A stretch of 64,000 bases of DNA, taken from NCBI GenBank assembly GCA_005406025.1, contig BGZK01000712.1, forward strand, positions 1 to 64,000, written 5' to 3'. The translations under genes and the position numbers were made by a program. Every line of letters begins with the position of its first letter. Within the stretch, counting starts at the first letter, position 1. Under the pieces are notes generated by a model. That model did no database searches, was not told the origin of the DNA, and worked only from the letters and a program-made list of their open reading frames with translations. Of this stretch, positions 1 through 10,520 are shown piece by piece. This stretch comes from Eumeta japonica (taxonomy: Eukaryota > Arthropoda > Insecta > Lepidoptera > Psychidae).

Positions 1-1193
1 GGCAAGCTAACTTTGGTGTTTTTCAGATTTTCCAAGGATATGTGACTGGCATCCCATGAAGAAAAATGATTAATAAAAGATTTTATTCACGTATACAGTA
101 TATATCTATTTATTTACGTAATATGCTAAATTTCATAAAAGTCTTTAAAAATATTGCTAATTAAATAGAGTTAGACAAGTTAGATTAAACTATAGAAATT
201 ATATATATAGATGCAATTATTAATATTTTGAGATCCTCACTAAAACTTAGATTTGAGAAATGGAGTCAGTTGAAAACAGAATTCAAGAGTGCTTTATCAA
301 TTTTGATTAATCAAATAATATGTCACTATATGGTAATTCTTGATTTTTATTGAAGTTATCGTTTAAAGTTCTAACATCAAATGAGTCACAAATGTCATTT
401 ACAAAGGCAGAACCCTAAGTTTTGTCTGTTTCTTACGACAATAAAGCATTAGTAAAGGAGTCATTTAAGTTTAGTGTGAATGGGCACAAAGTATTATTAA
501 CAAAACGTTATATACTGGCGACTCAATATTCTATGAGATCGAAAAAAATCTAAATGCTTTAAGCAAGCAATTCTTGTATTTGTGTGTAATCGGTTTTTCG
601 AATTTAACGATTGGGAATATTTTTTTTATGGATAACGTTATACTCTCCAAGTATTTAGTTCATCCTAAGTTTATCTAAATTTTCAACAATGCTTTTTGAA
701 AATCTGTAGCAATAATACCTGTAGCAATAGACCTTTACATATAAATCTAAAAAAATTATACCTTGAACGAAATTTGTTTACAAGTTATTTCAAAAACTAA
801 AATGTTCTAGGGGCAATCTAATTATTGTCCCATTTAAGCACGCATGAAAATTTAAATACAATTAATGTCTATCTACCTTTCAAACATTCCCATGCCGACA
901 CGATACTACATCAAATATTTTAAATTTCGTTCAGTTTCGTTATTTAAAACCTGGATTCACATGTTTGGCTCCTTTTTTAAATTTAAACACCGAACAAAAA
1001 TAAGTTTGCACCATTTTACAGGTACAATTTCCAAATGCAGGAAAAGGCCTCAATTTACAAGAACCCTGTACTGATATGCCGCCGTTATTTCTCCACTAAA
1101 ATATCAGCACGCTTCACTTGCTCGAGTCGGGCTTTACGTCACTACGTGCTCGCAGTACTTCACTATTGTATAGAATCATTTACGCGTTTTCGA

Positions 1194-1249
1194 AATAATT
1201 TCTCGTATTCAAATATATAGATATTTATATTTGAATACAAGAAATTATT
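1194..1249. repeat. Long imperfect hairpin
   Basis: Two arms of about 22 bases starting AATAATTTCTCGTATTCAAA pair across a short AT-rich loop with one internal mismatch (C against A). The hairpin is isolated and AT-rich. It may be a fold-back element remnant. Confidence 0.75.
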
Positions 1250-1329
1250 CACTCTGCGTATTAGTACAGAATTCCAGAATGAGGAAACGGAACGGATGGC
1301 ATATATAGATTGAAATCAGGGCATTGTTA

Positions 1330-1760
1330 CAGCATTAAATCTAAGCTAGGCCGCGGTGCTCGCACAGAGCTCGATCGGAGCACTGGAACTACTCATATAA
1401 TTAGTCGGCCGCAGCCGGCCGCGTCCCTGGAGCTTATCAAATATGTACCCGCCCCGTGCCGGATTTATTCGGGGGTATGCGCGAGGGTCGAGTTTAAATT
1501 TTAAACGGATTGCGCCCTTGGATTTCGTGTTGTGTTTTGTTTTGTAAACTTATTCATTACTATTATATGTATAGACGGACGGGAAGGTTAAAGGTAACAC
1601 GGCTAAATGCCCGTTTGAATAATACAACGGCGGCCGCGGCGGGCGGCGCGGGGCAGGGGCGCGCGCGCGACTTAACTGAAAAAGGCTTTACGGATGCGTA
1701 ATTTCTGTTTCGTGTCGGATTTCAGCAGTTTCGGCTCGGGATTAAGTTAAGCGAAATGGC
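1330..1760. other. GC/CpG-rich intronic island
   Basis: Two GC-rich clumps (about 1345-1480 and 1628-1665) stand out from an AT-rich background and contain CGGCCGC motifs and many CpG. The open frames across them are Arg/Ala-rich with no domain match. It may be a regulatory element, a CpG-rich patch or an untranslated exon; sequence alone does not decide. Confidence 0.4.
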
Positions 1761-2271
1761 TCGGAAAGGAGCGGAGCGCAGATAAAGATTGCTGTCAAAA
1801 ATATAGTCACAATTTTACATTACTTGCAGCTCTTTGCGCGTCCGCGTTCAGTAGTAAGTATGCCTTCGCTTATTTTATGCCTCTCTCGTTTATATTTCAA
1901 TACGACGTAGTAATAATTCATTAAACGCTGTGTAAATACGTTATAAAACGTATTTTTAAGTTGTAATTGTATACGTATCGCATTAAAGTTTATGGCTACA
2001 ATGTGAACAAATATTTGTTTAGTATTAGCATGAGGTAACAGAGTTGAACTTAAAAACGAAATTGAAAATAGCAAAACTTTATATGCTGGCTTCATTCAGC
2101 AAAACATAGAAATTCTAAAATAAAATATAACGCATATTGTATATTACTAATATCCAGTAACAATACTTTCCTTTTAAATATTCTACTGGTAAATTGTATT
2201 CTTGGTAATATTGTACTAGTAGTGTATTATTATACTGTATTGTTAGTGTATAAATACATGTAAAAACTTAC

Positions 2272-2396
2272 TGTTTTTAGTGAACGTGACAATCTTGAGC
2301 ACCTTCCCGTACCGCTGGAAGATGGAGTACAGCACGTCCAGCACGATGGGGTACAGCATGTGCTCGATGATGACGCGCAGCACCGTGTTAGCCGCC
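2272..2396 (-). CDS. heph: PTBP/hephaestus exon: first half of RRM2
   Basis: This 125-base exon encodes AANTVLRVIIEHMLYPIVLD, then VLYSIFQRYGKVLKIVTFTK and N. It corresponds to beta1-alpha1-beta2 of PTBP RRM2; human has VLRIIVENLFYPVTLDVL and VLKIITFTKN. The donor reads ACA|GTAAGT and splits a codon after its first base, just as expected before the residue that follows TFTKN. The acceptor is GCTGTCGCCAG|G. The first base completes a codon begun in the preceding exon, because reading GGC GGC TAA in phase 0 would stop at once. An upstream in-frame ATG at 2425 follows a stop and is not a likely start. RRM2 binds pyrimidine tracts and co-factors of the Raver type in vertebrates. The rest of RRM2 is not present at 1-2271 and lies outside the window. 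Confidence 0.93.
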
Positions 2397-2794
2397 CTGG
2401 CGACAGCACAGATGTTGCTTAACATTTATTTTTCATTTATTGGACACTAGTCGCCACCGTTATTGGTTGCTAAATTAAACAATTATAAAAATAATGATGA
2501 AGCATTAATGGAATTAAAAAAATAAATAACCTAGGATCGTCTAGAAACAACGATTCTACGTAGAATGGTCAAAATTCCATACTAATATATTCAGTCGTTT
2601 TTAACAGATTCTACTAATTAAAAGTTACTATTTTTATAATATAAGCGAATTTATTTTTATATGTTATTGAGTAAAATTATAGATAACCCTTTAATTAAAA
2701 GAAGTCGATCATGTCATGGCACATATAGCCTGATTCAAATGTGAAAATATACGTAGCATTAATTAAAATAAATATTGGGGTAATTTCTACGTAC

Positions 2795-2868
2795 GTTAAC
2801 CGAATGACAAGTTCTTCAAACTTTCGCCAGCTAAGGCACATTGACCGATGGGATTTTAAGATGTTAAT
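2795..2868 (-). CDS. Candidate small exon between PTBP linker and RRM2 exons (weak)
   Basis: The phases of the flanking PTBP exons demand an extra exon of 3n+2 bases. This 74-base segment is open in phase 0 from ATT to an overhanging AC, which would join the G of the RRM2 exon as ACG. It has a T-containing acceptor (GGCTTTTAG|ATT) and a usable donor (AAC|GTACGT). The predicted peptide begins INILKSHRSMCLSWRKF and has no likeness to known PTBP linkers, which are usually Ala/Gly/Asn rich. It is one of several possible AG...GT pairs in 1.5 kb, so chance is a real alternative. Part of a GC-rich patch (2875-2960) lies just upstream of the acceptor. Confidence 0.15.
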
Positions 2869-3408
2869 CTAAAAGCCGCCGGCGGTCGTTTGTCTTGCGT
2901 TTAATTCGCTGAGTGCTGAGTCAGCGCGCGGACCTAGCCGCTAGCGGTTAGTTAAGATTTTAGTGAACTGATTTCAATCGTGGCAGATGTCGCCACGATT
3001 AAGTTTAATCTATGGACTGATAACATTTTGGTTAACAAACTGACAGTTTTATTGCAAGGTAATGATGTAATTAGTCACAGCATTGAGAGTGAATGATGGG
3101 AAATTAAATTGTAATTTGGCTATTGATCGATTGGTTTATATTGACAGTAGTTGTAAAATCACATTTTCTATTTTTATAACGTGAAATCATAAATGATTCC
3201 TATTATTGGTTATTTATGACGTGTGTATCTATGTAGAACTTGCTTGGAATTTGATTGAGTATCAAGAGCTAATATTTTTCCTCCGGAAAAATTCATATCG
3301 TTATGGACATTTCTGGTATCATTCGATTTGAGTACATTACGTATTTTCATGTTTTCGATGGCCCAGATAATGTTGTCAATATTTTACCTTGATTTTTGAC
3401 ATTATTTG

Positions 3409-3627
3409 TCAGGCTGGTTCAACAAATAAATTATGTATTTTTTCCGGAATTTCCCTTCCGCATTCTCTACAGTCGAGTCTATTAAACTCGAGAAACCCTT
3501 CAAAGTCGCAATTCATTTTTAGAATGTTTTTAACACGAACTTTTTTCCTTAATCTCGGCATTTTATCTTTAAGGCTCCACAATCCATGCAAATTAGCTTT
3601 AAATAATAAGTTTTCACTGTTAAACAA
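3409..3627 (-). pseudogene. Unrecognised 72-residue frame with a CxxC pair
   Basis: The frame reads from MFNSENLLFKANLHGLW to EKIHNLFVEPA. It has a very basic central part (MPRLRKKVRVK) and a DCRECGREIPEKIH segment that resembles half of a small zinc finger, as in some transposon BED-type proteins. No second metal-binding half follows before the stop. It lies inside a PTBP intron on the same strand. I do not recognise it; it may be transposon debris or chance. Confidence 0.2.
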
Positions 3628-3908
3628 TATATTTAGTATTAATCATAGTTCAAATGGTTTGAATAATTAAAATTGGTGTCTTATGAACGATTATGTTATT
3701 GAAAAGAAAGCGGTGACTATTAACGATTTATTTAAATACTGCTCACTCGCTTTGAAAGGAAGGAGAAATTTATGGCAGGGGAGAGTGCATATCGTCATTT
3801 GCATGTAGCTAAAGTACTCCGCAAATGGTTACTATGGTTTTGTGTGCGTCCCGTGCGGCGAACAAAATATACATTCAATTAACGTGAAAAAAAAAGTAAA
3901 ATAAGCAC

Positions 3909-4028
3909 CTGTATCTCCGTGCCTCCGTTAGCAGGCTGAAGGGCTGCGCCCGCGCCGGCGACCAGCGCCGCGCCAGCGCTGTTTGAAATAGCTTGTGCCG
4001 CTTGTAATGCCGCTTGTGCTGACGCCGA
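3909..4028 (-). CDS. heph: PTBP/hephaestus exon: RRM1-RRM2 linker
   Basis: This 40-codon exon reads SASAQAALQAAQAISNSAG, continues through an Ala/Gly-rich stretch and ends ANGGTEIQ. The string SAQAALQAAQ directly after HSNA is the characteristic start of the RRM1-RRM2 linker in PTBP proteins, so the exon joins the previous one in phase 0. The acceptor reads TTTTTATAG|TCG. The donor CAG|GTGCTT is weaker than the other three, which would suit regulated splicing. The linker is flexible and low in complexity, and its length varies widely between species. The exon ends in phase 0, which does not fit the entry phase of the RRM2 exon at 2272-2396. A further exon must therefore lie between them, or the transcript uses another donor that I could not find. 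Confidence 0.85.
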
Positions 4029-6063
4029 CTATAAAAATGTTTATTAAAATTAATATTATTTAAAATGTATTTATTTTTCGCTCCAGGCAAAAGGTTAATT
4101 TAATTAAATCGAATCCGTACATAAATAAAATTATTATAATTTTTTTATATAATCCTTTTAGTATTTTAAAAAAGGTTCCGTTATCAAAATAGTTTAAGGA
4201 AATATAAAAAAATTTTAAGAAAAAAAATATACAAATGTCATGATAAGTTTTACGCATGAACGTTGTAGAAAGAAGTTTGTTTTACAGCAGCCCGACACGC
4301 GAATATTATTAAATTATTATTCGCTCGTGCGCATTACGCTTCTACCTCTTATTATTTTTATATCGCAAACAAAGCGGCGTGCGTGATGAAATATAGAATA
4401 TGTGTGCAATGAACACACCGCACAACTATAAATTCGCGATAGACACGTACGCGGCCGCGTTCCGACTTATCTCTTAACTTTGGCGCACTCCAGATAACGT
4501 CCGCGGAGCCATACAAAAGCTCACCATAAAGTTATTTTGTTTCGAACGAGCTGCTACTATGTCGGGGGCGTTGTAGCTTAGCGGGGACACGGAACTGGCT
4601 GTATACGCATTGTGCTCGCCCCATACGAATGGGGCGTAAAACTGAAGATCTGTCTGCATAAGGGTATACAAACGGATGCAATAGAAATCCTACATGTTCT
4701 CGTTTGATTTTATTTTGAGAATATGAAGTTCTGTATAATGAATTTAAAAGTTGTCTTATAAAACATTACGATTATAAAATTTCAGTTACTATCTTAATCT
4801 TGATAGCGATCCATACAATTTTATTTTAAATGAATTAGATTTGAATACCATCTCTGGACCCAGATACGAATCTAAGTCGTTTTATTTAGTCTTGTCACAT
4901 TGGAAAACACGAAATGCGGAATGTTGAGTGAGGAAAAGGAAATATGAACATTTGACATCACGAATGTAGATCAAACGAAGATACTCAGGTTAGCACGTGG
5001 TGTGACCCGATTGGACAAAATACGGAAAGGGTATGCCAAGGGCACTTTTGAAGTAAGCCCTGTCATTTGGAAATCGACAGTATTTTTCTGATACAAAGAG
5101 CAAATGAATCGTGACGGCGAGGCATGAAATAAAAGAAAACCTTTACGTCAAAGCTTTTTGCTTTCTTATTTTGATAGTTTTCTGTCTTTCATAAATTTTG
5201 ATAAACTATTATCTAAATTGGAAATGCACTACCGGAAATAAAAATATTTGTTTCAAAAATAAAAACATGAACCGCCTCCAAAAAACTATTTAAATAATGT
5301 TTAAACAATTGGAAACAAATTTGAAGGTTGGGTAATTACCCACACAAAAACTTGAATAATTAAAAAGTTAGTTCAAACACTCTATAACTTTCTAAAATAC
5401 TTAAGAGTAACCTTCCATTTTTCATGGATCCCATCATCAGATCCTGCCTTGGTGACTATGAGACAATCTCGAGAGTGTATCCTTTCAAATTCACAAAAAA
5501 AAAAAATAGAAATCGGTCCACAACTGACGGAATCATCGCTGAAAATACATCCATCACTATAAAGAAATGCACTACAGATGAAAAAAACTATGTTATTACA
5601 TTTTTTCTGTTTTACGCACCAAATAAATATAAGCACTTTAGTGACCTATAACTAAAGAAACGAGTAGGTATGTCGACTATAACTCTTAAAACAGTGTAAA
5701 CTAAAAAGCACCAGCAAAAGAGCTTATCTTCATGGCACTTACGTCCTTTTGTTGAGTATCGCAGTTTTTCGGTAATAACTCAAAAAGCGTGTATTCAATC
5801 ATGTTCAAATAATTTTCATTGAAAGTATTTATTAAGCAATACTTTTGTGATTTTTTTAAATATTTTTTGGACATACGGTTTACAAAATAAAGAGAAGGGA
5901 ACAAAATCTATGCTATTTTTGGAGCGATTATTTCCGAAAATATTCACCTATTCAAAAATAATGCTTAGAACCCTTAATGTTCTTTTAAAAGAAATGTCGA
6001 AATATGTGCCACACGTTGATATTTGCTTAATAATATTCAGTTTCTGTTATATGACAGGAGTCT

Positions 6064-6065
6064 AG

Positions 6066-6102
<37 letters not shown>
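6064..6102. repeat. (AT)n microsatellite
   Basis: This is an uninterrupted AT dinucleotide run of roughly 18 units following AGAA. It is probably length-polymorphic. Confidence 0.95.
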
Positions 6103-6104
<2 letters not shown>

Positions 6105-6559
6105 ATAATTTGTCTACTAATAGCGGCTTATACAAGACACCTATACTGTGAACTTCATCAATATCAATATTTTAGATTTTGAGTGAAATGCCTGTGACAA
6201 ACGGACGGACGGATGTTCATGACGAAATTATAAGGGTTCCAACACTTTTGCCATTTTGGCTCTAAACCTTAAAAACGGCTAGGTTACGTGGTTTAATTAC
6301 AAAAGTCCGGCGTCTACCTTCCACGATCGTCTTGTTATGGTTAAGGAGTTCGGTGAGAAGTATCTGCCCAGTCTTGCATTGTCATAAAACTATCAATATC
6401 TCAGTCACTAAACATTTTTTCTAGTAAATATTGAGAACATTCCCGTTATGTCTTCGTAATCCAAGGCTCACAGGCTATAACACTAAAATCGAAGTTCCTT
6501 GAAAATATCTTATTTCCAATAAAAAAACTAATTTTAAAATAAATTTATAAACGACGATA

Positions 6560-6645
6560 TTCTGAGGTAACGAATATAAAAAAAAAAACGTAACCGAGTT
6601 GAGAACCTCGTCCTTTCTTTGAAGTCGGTTAAAAAAAGCTAGTAA
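6560..6645 (-). repeat. AACCGACTTC-family repeat, degraded copy
   Basis: Read on the minus strand this gives TTAACCGACTTCAAAGAAAG followed by GACGAGGTTCTCAACTCGG and a T-rich stretch. It matches the longer copy at 50365-50560 on the plus strand. The family looks like a dispersed insect transposon fragment; I cannot place it in a superfamily. Confidence 0.7.
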
Positions 6646-6735
6646 GAGGGGAGCTAATGTTATTTTCACTAAGAATTTTATACAGGTTGATATTTGTAAC
6701 AATAATAGTTCTTCACTAATACATAAGCTATTTGA

Positions 6736-7081
6736 CGGTCAGTTAGTCTGGTAGCGGTAGAGGCGAAGCTGATAGTATGTGAAAGTTGTTAAAAACGACA
6801 TGCTACGAGTAGATTTGTACCGTATCAAAATGTATAGGGTGATTCCTGAGGTTGTTTTTAACTGAAAAATAACCATCGGCTATAGTGAAAAGAGGGCATT
6901 ATACGTCAGTCAGGTATATAAAGCGTATTAAAAATGTTCAAGTATAAAGTAATTTTGTACCTTATGAAATTTATACAATTAATTTCGCATAATTTACAAA
7001 TAATTAAAAATTAATTTCACAAATATTTTTTTTAACAACTCTCACATACAATCACCTTCGCCTCCACCGCGAGTGCGACCG
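6736..7081. mobile_element. MITE-like element with about 50-bp terminal inverted repeats
   Basis: The left end runs CGGTC...GCGGTAGAGGCGAAG and then GATAGTATGTGAAAGTTGTT. The right end is its inverse: AACAACTCTCACATACAATC, then CTTCGCCTCCACCGC...GACCG. Pairing is good over roughly 50 bases with a few mismatches and a small indel. The 250-bp core is AT-rich and has no transposase frame, so a non-autonomous DNA transposon is the natural reading. No clear target-site duplication was found. Confidence 0.75.
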
Positions 7082-8739
7082 ACGTATATTATGTTGCTTA
7101 TTAAATCTCAAGCAACTACTTAAATGTAAATTCATTTAGTATAAAATTCCAAGAAAAAATTAACGCTACCTCCCCTGCTATAGACTATGTCCCTTTTTAA
7201 GTGGAAAAATGTATCCAAAAGGGAAGCCGCACAACAAAAGGACAAGATAATAAAAGAGGATAGACAATTCTGACGAAACATGATGAAAAAAAGCGAAAAC
7301 GAAGAAATATGACTTTGCAAATCCTGTTACAATTAAAACTAGATTTTGAATTATAACAAAAATCAATTTTTTATAGAAATCAACAAATAACATTGAATCA
7401 ATACGATAGTTATCATTGCCGATAAACTCTATGATTTCATGATATTGAACATCGCATCTAAATGTTGTTTCTTGACTTTCCAAATGACACACATGCCTTC
7501 AAGTAATTACAATTAATTTGAATGACTAATAAATTTTATTAAGTTTTGCCTGTCCTAATGAAAGATTTTAACTTATGAAAATATATTAGTGTATTGTTAT
7601 TTGCTTTCTGATGTTGTATCACCTGAAGTTTTGAATAAGTAAATTAATCCACAAAGATGAAGATAATACCATACTTAATTATTATTTTAATGTAATGCCG
7701 TGACTAAAGAAACAGTCACCGTATGGAATTATTTGACCATGACAACTGATCTAACAATGCAGCCAAGTGGCTAATATATTATAGCTAGATTTAATTTTTT
7801 TGGGGTCATTTTAGTGGGATTTCTGTGGATAATCTCGTGCCAAAATAAGATTACTATGTGCATTCTATGTAATAAAAAGAAGAATGCATTAAGTAAATAA
7901 GATGTAAAATAAAGCAGTTTACAGGAGTTTGCTTTATAATGTACTAAAACAAATATAAGATAAGAGCGTTTGACGCATACATACATCTAATATTCTAATA
8001 AAGTTCATATCAAAGTGACTTCATTACTATTTTTATTAAAATTTATTGACTGCAATAAAAGAATGTCTTAAAATTAAAACGTTCTTTTTTGTATCTGACT
8101 TTATCTTGTTAGGGTTTTCAATGTATAAAATAAAAACATAACATCAAAGTATATTTTCTTGTAAAATTTTTCTGTTTATTTAGTTTATATTTCAGCATTT
8201 GGAATGAGTTGTAATGTTAATGCCAATAGAACGCAATAACGACGTTTTACAATTTCAAATGTAAATTCTATTACCCACGAAATAAAGATATTTTTGATTT
8301 TATTTTATTATTATCGGTTTCTAATAGACACAAAAACAAGCCATAGTTGCATGACATGGTAAATAAATTAAGGGTTAAATTATTTAGTTGATTTTATGTT
8401 ATAGAATAATCTTTTATCATTGATTTTTATAAAAAATAAAACAAAACGAAAATATCTTGTACTTAATGAATCTCGTACATTAGGAAATTGCAAAATAATT
8501 ACAAATTCTTCGTTATTATCACTACAATATAATAAGACTTAACACTACATAAAATAAACTTAAATAAAAACAAATTCGACAATAGAAATTAAGGAAAGTG
8601 ATACGGTATCGTAACATTTCGAAGTACCGGAAACCTTAAAGCACGAGATTTGTAAGGCGACGTTTATTTGCCTTCATCCTCCGCAATAACGGCACGTAAA
8701 GTTTAGGTAAACAACAAAATGGCAGGTTTCGGCGCAAAG

Positions 8740-8990
8740 CTCGGGCTGCGAGGTGCGGCGCGCGCGCCCCACGCGGCCGCTTTGATCCTATTTCACATGG
8801 CTTTGTACGCGGGACGGGTTGACAGGCGCGACTCGCGAGACACAAAAATAAGGCTTCGACCGTGTCATCGTAAGCCTGCCGCCGACGGCAAAGGCTTCCG
8901 ATACTAATTCGCGTTGACTCGCCCGCCGGCGGCGGCGCGCGTTAGCGGCTGTCGTTGAATTGGTGCCGATTCTTATTCTCGCTTTTTAAC
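8740..8990. other. GC/CpG-rich intronic island
   Basis: This is a GC-rich block with clumps at 8745-8785 and 8920-8955 (GCCGGCGGCGGCGCGCG). Overlapping Arg/Ala-rich frames occur on both strands, the usual by-product of GC content. It is a candidate regulatory element. Confidence 0.4.
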
Positions 8991-9177
8991 GGAAATTTCC
9001 TGTTATTCGTTGGCGATTAACAACAGACCTTAAAACGATATATTTCTGAACGGTTTTTACGTTTGTGAAATTCTATTGAAATGTCAATAAGGATATTTTG
9101 AAGGTCTGCGTCTGTCGTCGTCTCCGGTTGTTGTGTAATATAGTCATAATTTTTGCAAACAACAATACTGAAAAAAA

Positions 9178-9248
9178 CAAAGTAAAGCTTAATTAATGTA
9201 ACATTGTACTTCAAACAAGGTAAAGCTTAATTAATGTACCATTGTACT
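9178..9248. repeat. Tandem duplication, 38-bp period
   Basis: A 33-base unit beginning CAAAGTAAAGCTTAATTAAT is repeated at 9216-9248 with two substitutions. This is a simple recent local duplication. Confidence 0.9.
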
Positions 9249-10239
9249 GAATTACTTATTGCACTCAAATATTCAATAAATGCTTTCTGTTGGGCAATTC
9301 GAACAATTACACGTAAACAACCAGCAATAACCTGTTGTCTTCCATTATAATTGGGTGTGGCGGGAGTGCCCTTGTGGTTTTACCTAGGCGTTCAGTATCT
9401 GTCCATTGTTTCGAATCGATATTTGATTCGTTGGATGAGGACACGAAGTGGAAGAACAGATTCGAGGATCAGCGGAGGGTTGCGTGCTGAATATTAGTGC
9501 ATGTCACAGGGAAGCGTTTAATAATGAATTTCTGCGAAATAATAGCTATACAATATAATATGGCTTGGCTGTTTCGCGGCGGTCGCAAAGACCCTCCCGT
9601 GTACTTGTGGTACCTAACCAAGTCACTGGTCTTTAATATTTTGTCATAAAATACTTCTTTGAAAGAGCCAAGTCGCACTTTTGATCAAAACTTGAGGCTT
9701 GTCGAGTTAGGCCTTTGAGCTAAGCCTAGGCCTCTAGTTTGGCTTTTATGAGATCTGATAACTTTTTAACACTAAAAGTGTTATGAGCTTGTGAGTCTCG
9801 GCAACCAATTTTAGGTGAAACGTTATTGGTAGAATTGATGTTTTTGCTATGTATTACAAATGTCAAAGAGTATCGATAAGTTAAGTAGCCCCAAATTTTC
9901 TCTGGGTACTATAAAATACGCTATAACGTCATTGATACCCGAATTGAAAAAGGATTCAGTCGTTCTCAAATTTATTGTTAAGTGACATACCTACAATGGA
10001 ATTAATTTTTCATAAAAGATAATGATTTGAACGATAAAACATGTTAAAAATTTGATTTGGGTCCAGCAAATTTCATATCATCAATATCAATTATCAAGAA
10101 TATTAACAATTTATTCTTTTATGTTTTTCTAATGAAAGAAAAAATACAACATTTTCTAAAATATATCTGTTAAGATATTCGCAAAAAGGATATAAAAATA
10201 TCTTTTTTTTTTATTCGAAAATCGCGTACTGCCATTCGA

Positions 10240-10520
10240 CGAATTCAGGCAGATCTTATGAAATATTTCCCGAGTAGATTTTTCTTCGGGACTTCCCCGG
10301 GCCGACGGCGTCGCAGATATCCCGTAGGTCGGGATTTTCCCCGCGTCGTAATATCGGGCGCGCGCGGGTCCATCGCGGCCGCGGGAATAACTCCGCCCGC
10401 CGCAGAGGGCCATTCATGCACTACAAAAAGCTTTCGAGTCGCGTGATTGATCAAAAATGTTGAGAAGGCGAGAGCCCCTTTCAATAACGCGCGACTATTG
10501 AAATAGCTGCGGTGGCCGAT
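10240..10520. other. GC/CpG-rich intronic island
   Basis: The densest part is 10297-10400 and includes CCGGGCCGACGGCG and GCGCGCGCGGG. Both strands carry open frames (10156-10529) whose translations share no known domain, so coding is unlikely. Confidence 0.4.

Larger units (their letters stand above)
1..2271 (-). other. PTBP intron downstream of the RRM2 exon (partial)
   Basis: This is noncoding AT-rich sequence after the RRM2 donor. I looked on the minus strand for the remaining half of RRM2 (the QALLQY and CTLRIDFSKL type blocks) and did not see it, so the intron runs off the left edge. It holds a hairpin at 1194-1249 and a GC-rich island at 1330-1760. Short open frames at 865-1074, 1310-1701 and 1820-2095 have no recognisable content. 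Confidence 0.7.
2397..3908 (-). other. PTBP intron(s) between linker and RRM2 exons
   Basis: This is 1.5 kb of mostly AT-rich sequence with a GC-rich patch at about 2875-2960. By phase it should contain at least one further exon. A minus-strand open frame at 3409-3627 encodes 72 residues with a CREC (CxxC) pair near the end. It does not resemble PTBP and could be a degraded transposon-type zinc finger. Confidence 0.6.

Noticed and set aside
2403..2425. ATG-started extension of the RRM2 exon as a true start codon
   Set aside because: It is preceded directly by an in-frame stop, and the strong acceptor GCTGTCGCCAG lies between it and the conserved RRM2 sequence.
7178..7492. 104-residue minus-strand frame, hydrophobic
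   Set aside because: Phe/Leu/Ile-rich from AT-rich sequence; no conserved motif and no splice context.
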